A stretch of DNA of 64,000 nucleotides, from positions 2,031,694 through 2,095,693 of the forward strand of contig NZ_CP009228.1 in the NCBI RefSeq assembly GCF_000755145.1, given 5' to 3'. The stretch is from Treponema putidum (lineage in GTDB: Bacteria; Spirochaetota; Spirochaetia; Treponematales; Treponemataceae). Below, in pieces: positions 37,804 through 49,512 of the stretch. A model generated the notes under the pieces. That model was not told the DNA's origin. It saw only the letters and a list, made by a program, of their open reading frames with translations, and ran no database searches. The position numbers and the translations under genes are program-made. Numbering within the stretch: the first letter of the stretch is position 1; every line of letters begins with the position of its first letter.

Positions 37804-39021
37804 ATGTTTCCATTGTTATATATTGATCCTGGCACGGGCAGTATTCTTTTTTCTATTGTAATAGGGCTAATTACGACTCTATATTTTTTGACAAAAACGG
37901 CTATAATAAGATTAAAAGTTTTAATCTACAAGGATAAAACGAAAGTTAATGAAAGCAAAACCGATTTTGTTTTTTACTCTGAGGGCAAACAATACTGGAA
38001 TGTATTTGCTCCTATATGTAATGAATTTGAAAAGAATAAGGTAAAAGTTCTTTTTTATACATCTTCCGAAGACGATCCTGTGTTTTTACAAAATTATGAG
38101 TATATAAGTTCTGAATATATAGGAAAGGGAAATAAGGCCTTTGCTAGGCTTAATATGTTGGAGGCAGATATCTGTTTGATGACTACGCCCGGCCTGGATG
38201 TATATCAATTAAAGAGGTCAAAAAAAGTAAAGCATTACAGTCATATTCTTCATGCCCTTGATGATGCTACAAGTTACAGACTTTTCGGTCTTGATTATTT
38301 TGATTCGGTTCTTTTATCAGGTGAATATCAAATGCAGGGAATAAGAGAGCTTGAAGATTTGCGCGGAATAAAGAGGAAAGAATTATGCGTGGTGGGCTGT
38401 CCTTATTTGGATGTGCTTAAGGAAAAAATAAAGGACTTACCTCAGAAAAATGAGGCTTTTACCGTTTTGCTAGCTCCTTCATGGGGTACAAATGGTATTC
38501 TTTCCAAATATGGAGAAAAACTCCTTACACCTCTTGTAGAAACAGGATGGAATATTATCGTTCGTCCCCATCCTCAAAGTAAGATCGCCGAGTCCGATAT
38601 GCTAAAAAAATTAGAAGAAAAGTACAAGGTAAATAGTAATCTTTCTTGGGATTATGAGCCTGAAAATATTATTTCTCTTTCAAAGTCCGATATAATGGTT
38701 TCCGATTTTTCGAGTGTTATCTTTGACTATTGCTTTTTATTTGACAAGCCGTTCTTATACTGTAATAATGAATTCGATCATCGCCCTTATGATTCAGGTG
38801 ATCTAAAAGAGCTGCCATGGAAGTTTTCTATATTGAAAGAAATAGGAAGGGAGTTAAAATCTACAGATTTTACTGATATAAGAAAAATTATTAAAGAAAC
38901 TTGCGAAAGTTCTACCTTAAAAGAAAACAGATTAAAAGCTAAAGATACTGCATGGCAAAATAGAGGGCGCTCAGGAGAAAAGGTATATGAATTCTTAATG
39001 GAGACTAAAAAAACATGTTAG
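37804..39021 (+). CDS. CDP-glycerol glycerophosphotransferase-family protein (PF04464), copy 1
   Basis: 405 residues. N end YIDPGTGSILFSIVIGLITT is one membrane anchor with a conserved Asp-Pro-Gly-Thr-Gly-Ser. The rest is TagB/TagF-like GT-B: TTPGLDVYQLKRSKKVKHY, HILHALDD, LAPSWGTNGI, VRPHPQS and VSDFSSVIFDYCFLF. The family transfers glycerol- or ribitol-phosphate from CDP-linked donors to a teichoic-acid chain. No glycerol-3-phosphate cytidylyltransferase is in the window, but the CMP-aminoethylphosphonate maker is at its left edge, so the donor might be CMP-phosphonate (inference). AAGGAG before ATG. It overlaps copy 3 by 7 bases. Confidence 0.88.
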   Translation: MFPLLYIDPGTGSILFSIVIGLITTLYFLTKTAIIRLKVLIYKDKTKVNESKTDFVFYSEGKQYWNVFAPICNEFEKNKVKVLFYTSSEDDPVFLQNYEYISSEYIGKGNKAFARLNMLEADICLMTTPGLDVYQLKRSKKVKHYSHILHALDDATSYRLFGLDYFDSVLLSGEYQMQGIRELEDLRGIKRKELCVVGCPYLDVLKEKIKDLPQKNEAFTVLLAPSWGTNGILSKYGEKLLTPLVETGWNIIVRPHPQSKIAESDMLKKLEEKYKVNSNLSWDYEPENIISLSKSDIMVSDFSSVIFDYCFLFDKPFLYCNNEFDHRPYDSGDLKELPWKFSILKEIGRELKSTDFTDIRKIIKETCESSTLKENRLKAKDTAWQNRGRSGEKVYEFLMETKKTC

Positions 39022-41719
39022 ATTTTTTGTATACAATATTTATTTATCCTGTATATATGTTTGTTGAGTTTGTATTATTTATAGCAAATAATATAACTCA
39101 AGATCATATAGGTTTATCAATAATTATTTTGAGCCTAGGTATAAATTTAATAACCTTGCCCATCTATAATGTAGCAGAGAAGTGGCAAGAGATGGAACGT
39201 ATTATTCAAAAAAGAATGAAGCCTAAAGTAAAGGATATTAAGACTGTATTTAAAGGCGATGAGCGGTACATGATATTGTCTGTTTATTACAGGCAAAATA
39301 ATTATCATCCCTTATATGCATTAAGGAGTATTTTTGCCTTATTTATACAGATACCTTTTTTTATAGCAGCATATCAGCTTTTATCAGAGTTGCCTGCGTT
39401 AAAAGAAACTTCTTTTTTATTTTTAAAAGATCTAGGCTCTCCGGATAAATTGGTTACCATCGGTTCTATTTCATTGAATCTTTTACCTGTAATAATGACT
39501 GTAATAAATATTGCTGCTTCTGCTGTGTATACAAAAGGCTTAGAGTTAAAGGACAAACTTACCCTATACCTGACAGCTTTTTTATTTTTGATATTATTGT
39601 ATAACTCACCATCTGGACTGGTTTTATATTGGACGCTTAATAATATTTTTTCATTATTTAAAAATATTTTTATAAGATAAAGTTAAGTAAAAAAACTTGG
39701 TTTATTATTGCTAGTATAGTTGCAGTGACTTTAACGATAGTAATTGCTTCAACTGCCGGCAAGAAGAAACCTATTTTTATGTCCGTTGGTTTTACAGTTC
39801 TCCTTTTGATAACTCCTTTTATAAAGAAATTGTTTTTATATTTTGAAAGTAAACAAAAGAAGTCTATTTTTGATAGTGATAATAAAAGATTTTATATTTT
39901 TTTATCTGCTGTTTCTGCCTTTCTTATTTTTGTTGGACTTGTTATTCCCTCTACAACGATTGCCAGTTCTCCTCAAGAATTTGCTAATTTTGATAATTTT
40001 ACAAATCCATTAGGAATTCTTTATTATACATTTATACAAACTTTTGGTATATTTGTTTGGCTCTTATGTTTATATAAACTATTTTCAAAACAGATTCAAA
40101 AATATTTTTCGTATATCGCTGTTTTTGTTTTAATGGGATCTTTAATAAATGCCTTTATTTTTACCGGAAACTATGGAGATATAAATAAATTTCTTGTTTT
40201 TGAAAATAGTGTACTTTTACATCATGGAGCAAAATATTTTATATTGAATATTTTTACCTTAAGTTTATGTATACTCATAATTTTAAGTTTTTTATACTCA
40301 AAATTTGTAAAATTTTTACCTTCTATTTTGACAATCATTGTTATTAGTTTTTTAACTGTATCCGGATTTTCCGGTATAAATATTTATAAAGAATATCAGC
40401 GATTGCAAAAGACGGATTTAAGGACGGTTATAAATGATAAAGCATATAAAGTAAGCAAAACAGGAAAAAATATTTTTATTTTTATGTTGGATCGCTCAAT
40501 GAATTTTTTTATTGATCCTGTTTTTGAAAATAATTCTCTCGTAAAGAAAGAATATACAGGATTTACTTTGTTCAAAAACGCTCTTGCTTTTGGAGGTAAT
40601 ACAAATTTAAGTACACCATCTCTATTTGGGGGGTATGAATACACTCCTGATAATATGAATAAAAGAGATGGTGAGTTATTGGTCAAAAAGCATAATGAAG
40701 CTTTAAGTGTACTCCCTAAGCTTTTTAGTGAAAACGGTTGGAATGTAAGTTTTACGGATCCTTCTTGGCTTAATTATTCTTGGATTCCGGATTTATCTGT
40801 TTTTGACAAATATGATATGACGGCAAAAAATATTGATTATTATGGAATATATAGCCAGCTTTTTTTAAAAAATTTAAAAATTTTTGAGGATAAAAAAGGT
40901 TTATATGGAGTAAAGCGAAATATGCTTTATTTTTCTTTTTTTCGAATTTTACCCTCGGAAATAAGACGAGTTTTTTATTCCAGCGGTAACTATGCAAATG
41001 TTATGTTGCCGCAGTATATTCAAATGGCTTTTATTGATTCTTATTCTGCACTTATAAATTTAACAAAAGAAGTAGAATTTGTTGAAGATAAAAACTGTAT
41101 AAATATAATTGTAAATAATATAACACATGAACCGCCTAAGCAATCTGATATTAAAATACTACAAAAAGAATTTTTAATCCCTCTTGCAGATAAGTATTGC
41201 CTAAATGAATATACGGCCGAACATTTTTATGCAAATTATTTAGCTCATGAAGAATGTGCAAAGTTTTTCAGGTTTTTAAAAGAAAATAATTGCTATAATA
41301 ACAGCCGTATAATAATTGCGGGAGATCACGGAAGGTACTCTATGAAAACAAGGGATATGAGTTTTTTAAAAGATTTTGCCGGTACGGGGTTTAGACCTGA
41401 AGAACTGATTCCGCTTATGATGATGAAGGATTTTAACTCTGATGGCAATCTTAAAATAGATAATACTTTTATGACTTTGGCTGATATTCCGTTTTTAACG
41501 GTTAAAGATTTGGATGAAAAATTACAAATAAATCCTTTTACTGGAATACTTTTTAAGGATAGCCAACTTAAAAGCCCTGCAAAGATTATGATAGGCGGCG
41601 GGTGGCAGGCCGATAAAGAGCTTGAAATGACAAAGTTTAAAGCCGATGAAAATGATTGGGCCTTCGTTAAAGATGATGTATATAAACCTGAAAATTGGAG
41701 TCATAAAGAATTTAAATAA
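39015..41719 (+). pseudogene. YidC-like/alkaline-phosphatase-superfamily fusion, copy 3, one-base break
   Basis: Two frames (39015-39680 and 39725-41719) are one gene. At the T5 run 39667-39671, one extra T joins FKNIFYKIKLSKKTW and gives ~901 residues, matching copy 2 at the same place (LKNIFYRVRLDKRVW). YidC-like part, groove position Asn (LGINLITLP), linker VIPSTTIASSPQEF, and catalytic motifs FMLDRSMN, GGNTNLSTPSLFGG, NNITHEP and AGDHGR are all present. The break falls just after the YidC-like part in a plain T run, so a sequencing error or recent loss fits better than switching. Confidence 0.82.
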
Positions 41720-41738
41720 ATTATTTAAGAGGTTAATT

Positions 41739-43027
41739 ATGAAATTAAAATATTTTTATTGTTTATTTTTTTATTGGTTCCAGTATATGCCTTTGCTTAT
41801 CTTGATCCGGGAACAGGAAGCCTCTTGTTATATGCCGTTATAGGTATAGCAAGTTCGGTTATTTTTGCATTGAGGAATTTGTGGTATAGGATTCTTGAGT
41901 TTGTGTTTTCAGGAAAAGGAAAAAATGCAGCAAGAAAAGACTTGCCGGATATTGTTTTTCATTCAGAAGGTAAAAAATATTGGCATATCTTTCAGCCAGT
42001 GGTAGAAGCTCTTTTGAAAAGAAATGTTCCATGTGCTTATATTAGTCCCGATAAAAGTGATCCGGGCTTGACTTTTAGGACCGATGACAAAAATTATCAG
42101 CCTATAAATCCCGGAAAAGAACTGGCTGCAATTTCGTATCTTAATATGATCAAAACAAAACTTGTGGTTTCTACTACGCCCGGACTTGATGTTTATATGT
42201 GGAAACGTTCAAAAAATGTGAAAAGATATGCTCATCTTTTTCATGCCCCGACAGGAGTGGATTTTTATGAAAAATATGCCTTATCATTTTATGATGATGT
42301 GTTTTCGGTAGGTCCATTTACGCAAAAAGCTCAAGATTTCCTTGATGATTACAGAAATTTACCGCGTAAAAAGTTTTATCCTACAGGATGTACATATTAT
42401 GATTATCTTGTTAATGAGGCTGCGGAGAAGAAAAAAACAATTAAACCTGACGGTAATACCATATTATATGCCCCTTCTTGGGGTAAAAGGAGTTCGGTAA
42501 CAAAATATAAAACTGAAATTATTTCCGAACTTATAAAAACAGGAATGAAGGTTATTTTTAGACCTCATCCTCAAAGTTTTATTTCGGATAAAAGTATAAT
42601 TGATGATATTAAGCATAAATTTTCCGGTCATCCCCAATTTCATTTGGATTCCAATAATACCGGAATAGAAAGTATGGCTTCTGCCGATATTCTGGTAACG
42701 GACTTATCCGGTGTCCTTTTTGACTTTGCCTATCTTTATACACGCCCGATAATAATAGTTAATTATGAGACGGGGGTAGGTGGATATGAGGCTGAAGATA
42801 TTGGTAATTCCGGATATGATATCGAAGCAAGTTTAACCCTTGCTGAAAAAGCCGGTGAAGATATTACAAAAATTCAAGAGAAAATTATGTTTATCATGAA
42901 AAACTATGACGATGTTTCAGATAAAATTAAGTCATTTAGAGAAAAAAATATCTATAATTTCGGATATGCCGGAGCGGCTGCCGCAGAACACATTATAAAT
43001 ATACTTAAGGAAGAAGTCGAAAAATGA
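41739..43027 (+). CDS. CDP-glycerol glycerophosphotransferase-family protein (PF04464), copy 2
   Basis: The conserved frame is open from 41759 (TTG). The likely true start is ATG 41739, after AAGAGG: adding one A to the A4 run 41747-41750 gives a signal-peptide-like MKLKIFLLFIFLLVPVYAFA before YLDPGTGS, ~429 residues. Motifs match copy 1: STTPGLDVYMWKRSKNVKRY, HLFHAPTG, YAPSWGKRSS, FRPHPQS and VTDLSGVLFDFAYLY. The hydrophobic N end and second TM (LLLYAVIGIASSVIFAL) would anchor it in the inner membrane. Probably transfers a CDP/CMP-linked phospho-unit to the glycan. It overlaps the next gene by four bases (ATGA). Confidence 0.85.
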
Positions 43028-43810
43028 GTTTTATATCTAAAATCTTAACAGGTTTATTGTATCCTTTCGTCGTTTTAATACAAACGGTATTTACTTACTC
43101 ATATACTATTTGCGGGAATTACGGTATAGCCTTAATACTTTTAAGTTTATTTATAACCGCAATAACGGCTCCTCTTTATTATTTGGCAGAACGCTGGAAA
43201 AATAAAGAAAAAGTTGTTCAGAAAAAAATGCACAAAGATATAAAAAGTATAAATGAAAACTATGAAGGACAAAAAAGATTTTATCTTACAAAAGCGGCAA
43301 GGAAGATATATGATTATAAGTGGTGGTATACATTTAGGACATCTTTTGGTCTTATAATACAAATACCGTTTTTCTTTGCAGCTTATGAAGTATTGTCAAA
43401 GTATTCAGGATATAACGGTGTATCTTTTTTGTTTATAAAAGACTTGAGTATGCCTGACAATCTTATTTTTGGGGTCAATATTTTACCATTTTTGATGACG
43501 ATAATAAATGTTGCATATTCAGTATATTATACGAAAAGTAAGAGTTGGACGGCAAATAAAGAACTATATATAATGGCTGGTATATTTTTAGTGTTGCTAT
43601 ATAACTCGCCGTCAGCCTTACTTTTGTATTGGACGATGAATAATGTATTTAGCTTTATAAAGGGGGTTATATTACGTAAAGCCGGTTTATCTGAGGTGCC
43701 TGTACTAATAGAAGGTGGGGCAGATAAGTCTTTAAAAGAGATAATAAAAGAGAATATCAATATTGTATATTTCTTTTTCTTTACTCTTTTATGCAGTTTA
43801 CAGGTTTATT
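43024..43810 (+). repeat. 5' segment shared with copies 5 and 6 (more divergent)
   Basis: The first 787 bases of copy 4 align without gaps to the first 787 of copies 5 and 6 and then stop matching abruptly. Divergence clusters around 43440-43560, while the flanks are nearly identical, a mosaic pattern typical of gene conversion. Confidence 0.75.
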
Positions 43811-45886
43811 GGAATGTGAATTTTAGACATACGTATAAGTACTTTCTAATATTTATGCTTTTTGTATCGGTTTTCTTATCTTTTTTTACTTTGATAAGAA
43901 AGAAAGCTCAACATTATTTTGTTTCTATTTTTATTAGATGGTTAATTTTTTTTGCTATATTATTATTGTTTATTTTTGGGCGAAAATATAATAAATTTAT
44001 TTCGAATGCTAATGTAAAACTTTTGACAGGATTTTATGCAACATATTTAATCACCTATTTAATATTTATTTTACAAAACTTATATTTTAAATATAATAGA
44101 GGTAGTATTCAAGTTCAAAAAAAATAATATTTCTGTCGTATTTCTTCTTGTGTTTTGGATATTTATCTATTTACCTATTGTATATTATACTTCAGATCCC
44201 AATTTAGTAAATATCCCATTTGGAGTATATTTTTTTAAGTTAGTACTGGTTGCATTTATATTTTTTTTAGTATTAACATTTATATATCATGTATCTAGTG
44301 AAAATATAAAAAATACGTATATGCAAGGCTTGATTTTTATTATATTATCTTTTTTTGTATATTCTCTTATTTTAAAAATTGATGTAGGCCAACTTGATTT
44401 TTTTATGTTTAAAAAAGAAAAGAACCTGTATGAATTACCTTTATTTTTTTATGTGTTAGACTCTATCGTTCTTGCTATATTGGCTTTTTTATCAAAAACT
44501 TTATATACGAAAAAAATTAAGTTTATTTTAAAATTTTGTATTGTAATTCCATTCTTATTGACTATAGTCTTGATTACTAAGGTTATTAATATGGAGCCTC
44601 TTCAAATTATCGATGATACTGCTAAATTATCTATACAGGAATTTGAAAGACATCAATTATCAAAAAACGGTACTAATGTAATATTTATTCTTGCAGATAT
44701 GTTTAATGGAAATTATATGCAAAGAATTCTTGATGAAGAACCGGAGTATAAAGCAAAATTAGATGGCTTTGTATGGTATCCTGATTGTTTATCTATTTCT
44801 GATGAGACTTTGCGTTCTTTACCCGGATTGCTTGGAGGACATTCTGCAGTTAAAAAATCTTTGAATTATATTGATGATATTATTGAACAGGATTATAAAG
44901 ATGCTATTGGTGAGACTTGTAATGATTTATTTAATGCTTTAAGATCAAATGAGTTTGAGATTACGGTATCAAATCAAAGTGATATAAAATATGCCGATTT
45001 ATCTTTTGTTACTATTGATAAATTCTGGCTACATGAAAATGAATGGCGTAAGAGAAATAATTATGAAAGAAAAATTAATCAATCTGATAAGGTAAAGTTA
45101 TATGTGCTTTTAGGTGTTTTTCAGTCTCTTCCTCATTATTTAAAATCTATTTTATATGATGAGCGAGGTTGGCTTTTTTTTCGAGAATCAAGTGCAATTA
45201 CTGCTCAAACCGGCTTATGTATTTCAAGTGTTGTTCAACTTGATACATTATCCGACAGAAACATCGTAGTAAATGATAAAAAGAATACTTTTTTATTTTT
45301 ACATTCTTTGCTTCCTCATTATCCATGGGGTATTAATCATGATGGAAATATTGTATCTGCTGATGATGATTTCACTGATACTTTTTCAATATCATTTACG
45401 GAAAAGTTTGCCTATTATTCTGCGAAAAAGACAATCTCTCTTTTAATAAAGTATATTGATTGGTTAAAACAGAATGGAATTTATAATAATTCTGTTATAT
45501 ATGTTTTTTCTGACCATGGAAATGACCGCAAAGATAGCGGTATTCCTGTCTCCAAAGCTGTCACATATCCAGATGCTGAAGATAATATATCGTGGGCTCA
45601 TACTCTTCTATTAGTTAAGGATAAATATAAAACCGGAATGATTGAAATTAATCCTTTGTACGTAAGTTCTGCCGATATACCTTCTATGTTATTAACCGGT
45701 TTAAATATTAATTTTTTAAATGATATTGATCCTAGAAAAGTGACAATAGAAGAAAATAAAAATAGAACCCGTTTATTTTTTGCACCTTCGCGTACTGAAA
45801 ATAAAAAAAATCTTTATTATGTAAAAGGTTCTATTTTTGATCCTAATTCATGGAGTGTGACACCTCCTAAAGAAGCCGAAAAATGA
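43024..45886 (+). pseudogene. YidC-like/alkaline-phosphatase-superfamily fusion, copy 4, one-base break
   Basis: Frames 43024-44127 and 44150-45886 join if the A8 run 44117-44124 loses one A, giving VQKNNISVVFLLVFWIFIYL and ~953 residues. First member of the second subfamily (copies 4-6): YidC part with IIQIPFFFAAYEVL and LYNSPSALLLYWTMNNVFS; groove position Thr (SLFITAITAP). Catalytic-type motifs: FILADMFNGNY, SDETLRSLPGLLGG, LLPHYPWG and FSDHGN. Linker differs from copies 1-3. End GSIFDPNSWSVTPPKEAEK matches copy 5. It overlaps copy 5 by four bases (ATGA). Confidence 0.82.
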
Positions 45887-46669
45887 GTTTTATGTCTAAA
45901 GTTTTAACGAGTTTATTGTATCCTTTTGTTGTTTTAATACAAACGGTATTTAATTACTCATATAATATTTGCGGGAATTATGGTATAGCCTTAATACTTT
46001 TAAGTTTATTTATAACCGCAATAACGGCTCCTCTTTATTATTTGGCAGAACGCTGGAAAAATAAAGAAAAAGTTGTTCAGAAAAAAATGCACAAAGATAT
46101 AAAAAGCATAAATGAAAACTATGAAGGACAAAAAAGATTTTATCTTACAAAAGCAGCAAGAAAGATATATGATTATAAGTGGTGGTATACATTTAGAACA
46201 TCCTTTGGTCTTATAATACAAATACCGTTTTTCTTTGCAGCTTATGAGGTGTTGTCAAAGTATTCTGGATATAATGGTGTGTCATTCTTGTTTATAAAAG
46301 ACTTAGGTATGCCTGATAATCTGGTTTCAGGAGTTAATGTATTACCCTTTGTGATGACAATAATAAATATAGCTTATTCCGTATATTATACGCGAAGTAA
46401 GAGTTGGAATGCAAATAAAGAGCTATATATAATGGCTGGTATATTTTTAGTGTTGCTATATAACTCGCCGTCAGCCTTACTTTTGTATTGGACGATGAAT
46501 AATGTATTTAGCTTTATAAAGGGGGTTATATTACGTAAAGCCGGTTTATCTGAGGTGCCTGTACTAATAGAAGGTGGGGCAGATAAGTCTTTAAAAGAGA
46601 TAATAAAAGAGAATATCAATATTGTATATTTCTTTTTCTTTACTCTTTTATGCAGTTTACAGGTTTATT
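45815..46669 (+). repeat. 855-bp direct repeat, unit A (end of copy 4 plus start of copy 5)
   Basis: Gap-free and almost identical to 48658-49512. It spans the last ~70 bases of one gene and the first 787 of the next. Only a handful of substitutions were noticed by eye. Confidence 0.85.
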
Positions 46670-48729
46670 GGTTTATGAATTGGCCCGTTACCGTCAAATA
46701 TAGTGTATTACTTTTAGCCGGGATTTCCGGTATTTTATCCTTGTTTACTTTATATATAATAAGAACAAAAAATATTTTTCTTAAACTTTTATTACAATGG
46801 CTGGTATTTTTACCGTTTATTTATGTTTTTTTATTTAGACGTGATATGGAGTTTATACTTTCAAATCAAAATCTTAAGGTTTTTTATTTTCGTTTTTTGC
46901 TATAGGGCTAATTTTATATTGTATAAAAACTATACTTGGGATAAAGCATAAAAAATATGAATCAACTTATAAATTCTTTTTACCGGCTATTGCTTTAATT
47001 TTTTGGGTTTGTATTTATTTACCGGTCTTTTTTTATATACAAAACCCTGAAATAATAGATATATCTTTTACAAAATATATGATTACCCTTGTTTCTACAG
47101 CAGCATCCGTTGCGATAATATATACTCTTTTATATTATTTTCTGCCTAAAAATTTTAGATATACTTTAGAACTGATTACTGTTGTTCTATTATTAGCGGC
47201 AGTTATATACTCTTTATTTATAAAGATTGAAGTTGGTGAATTAGATGGTTATATTTTTACAAATCAAAATGAGCTTAAACGTATTTCTGTTATAAAATAT
47301 TTTTTTGATGCAGTTTTACTTTCAATTCTTATTTTAGCCGGTAAATATATCATATTAAAAAAGAGAAAACAGTTAAATATATTTGTAATATTATGTATTA
47401 TTTTTCTTACCGTAAATTTGTTTTTAAAGTATTCAAATACGGACTTCACAAAAGAACCTGAAATTATCAATACTGATATGCCTACAACTGCATACTCAAA
47501 GTATAAATTCTCTAAAAAAAATACCAATATAGTTTATTTTATTGCAGATATGTTTAACGGTAATTATATAAAACGTTTAATTGACGAACATCCTGAGTAT
47601 AAAGAAAAGCTTTACGGTTTTGTTTGGTACCCTGACTCACTTTCAATTTCTTCAAATACTGAAAAATCTCTTGCCGGATTGTTGGGCGGTCCTAATATGA
47701 CAGCATATATTGAGTATAAGAAGGGTACGGAAGATGATATGAAAGTAGCAAATCAAAAAGCCGGTGAATTCTTTTTTAAAAATGTTCTTGATGCAGGTTA
47801 TACTTTAACAATGCAGGATGCTGCATATTTTAAATTAAGAGGCTTCAGATAAAATACATATAGATTCCAGTACAAATTATAAACCCTATTGGAAGGCAAA
47901 ACATAACTATCCGCAGACTCCTAAAAAAGAGAATAATGGTTTTTTAATGATATTTCTTGCTATGTTTCAATCGGCACCTCATTTTTGTAAGCCTGTTATT
48001 TATGACAGCGGCAGCTGGATTTTCTATTATAATAAGAAATTCTTTATCAGGTTTACGGAAGCTGCAATAAGAGATTTAGCCGGAATTGAAATTTTGCATG
48101 AAGTTTCACAAGTTGATACGGAAACGGAAAATAAGTATTTCTTATATATCCATAATAATTTGGCTCATTCACCTTATGCAATAAACAAAGAGGGTGTCAT
48201 TGTAAAAGAAGGATTTCCGGTGCCCGGTATAAAAAATGCAGAAAATTCCGTTGCAGCTATGTATTCTGCAAAAAAAACCTTAGATGTTTTGATAGGCTGG
48301 TTTGAATGGATGAAAAAAGAAGGCGTATATGATAATACGGTTATATATGTTTTTTCTGACCATGGTAATTGGTTTTGTGATAGCGATTTACCTGAACTTA
48401 ATCATATTAACTATAATACCTTAGATGATGATATTTCTCATGCAAATACCTTGGTTTTAACAAAACAGCTGAATGCCGGCGGAACATTAAAAATATCTCC
48501 TCTTTATATTCATTCTTCTGATTTACCGGCAATGCTAGCTTCAGATACGGGGCTTCCAAATATTTTTGGGCAGGATCCTCGTACAAATAAAGATAATCAA
48601 AACAGAATCCGGTTTTATTATACATCGTCTTATAAAAAAAAGGAAAAGTATAATACTTATTATGTAAAAGGTTCTATTTTTGATCCTAATTCATGGAGTA
48701 TGACACCTCCTAAAGAAGCCGAAAAATGA
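45883..48729 (+). pseudogene. YidC-like/alkaline-phosphatase-superfamily fusion, copy 5, two one-base breaks
   Basis: Three frames (45883-46905, 47079-47852, 47947-48729) make one gene of ~948 residues. A T7 instead of T6 at 46893-46898 restores FRFFAIGLILYCIKTI, and one G instead of GG at 47841-47842 restores LRASDKIHIDSS. Catalytic motifs remain: FIADMFNGNY, SSNTEKSLAGLLGG, NNLAHSPYA and FSDHGN. The first 787 bases are almost identical to copy 6, and the last ~70 bases match the end of copy 4. Either a decaying recombination remnant or miscalled homopolymers. Confidence 0.8.
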
Positions 48730-49512
48730 GTTTTATGTCTAAAGTTTTAACGGGTTTATTGTATCCTTTCGTTGTTTTAATACAAACAGTATTTAATTAC
48801 TCATATAATATTTGCGGGAATTATGGTATAGCCTTAATACTTTTAAGTTTATTTATAACTGCAATAACGGCTCCTCTTTATTATTTGGCAGAACGCTGGA
48901 AAAATAAAGAAAAAGTTGTTCAGAAAAAAATGCACAAAGATATAAAAAGCATAAATGAAAACTATGAAGGACAAAAAAGATTTTATCTTACAAAAGCAGC
49001 AAGAAAGATATATGATTATAAGTGGTGGTATACATTTAGAACATCCTTTGGTCTTATAATACAAATACCGTTTTTCTTTGCAGCTTATGAGGTGTTGTCA
49101 AAGTATTCTGGATATAATGGTGTGTCATTCTTGTTTATAAAAGACTTAGGTATGCCTGATAATCTGGTTTCAGGAGTTAATGTATTACCCTTTGTGATGA
49201 CAATAATAAATATAGCTTATTCCGTATATTATACGCGAAGTAAGAGTTGGAATGCAAATAAAGAGCTATATATAATGGCTGGTATATTTTTAGTGTTGCT
49301 ATATAACTCGCCGTCAGCCTTACTTTTGTATTGGACGATGAATAATGTATTTAGCTTTATAAAGGGGGTTATATTACGTAAAGCCGGTTTATCTGAGGTG
49401 CCTGTACTAATAGAAGGTGGGGCAGATAAGTCTTTAAAAGAGATAATAAAAGAGGATATCAACATTGTATATTTCTTTTTCTTTACTCTTTTATGCAGTT
49501 TACAGGTTTATT
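48658..49512 (+). repeat. 855-bp direct repeat, unit B (end of copy 5 plus start of copy 6)
   Basis: Same length as unit A and 2,843 bases downstream in phase. Crossing-over between them would remove or duplicate exactly one variable enzyme domain and leave an intact fusion gene. Confidence 0.85.

Noticed and set aside
40628-40633. G6 run in fusion copy 3 and G6 in ettA (near 61577) as contingency tracts
   Set aside because: Six G is too short, and both encode conserved Gly-Gly motifs needed for function, so they are explained by protein sequence.
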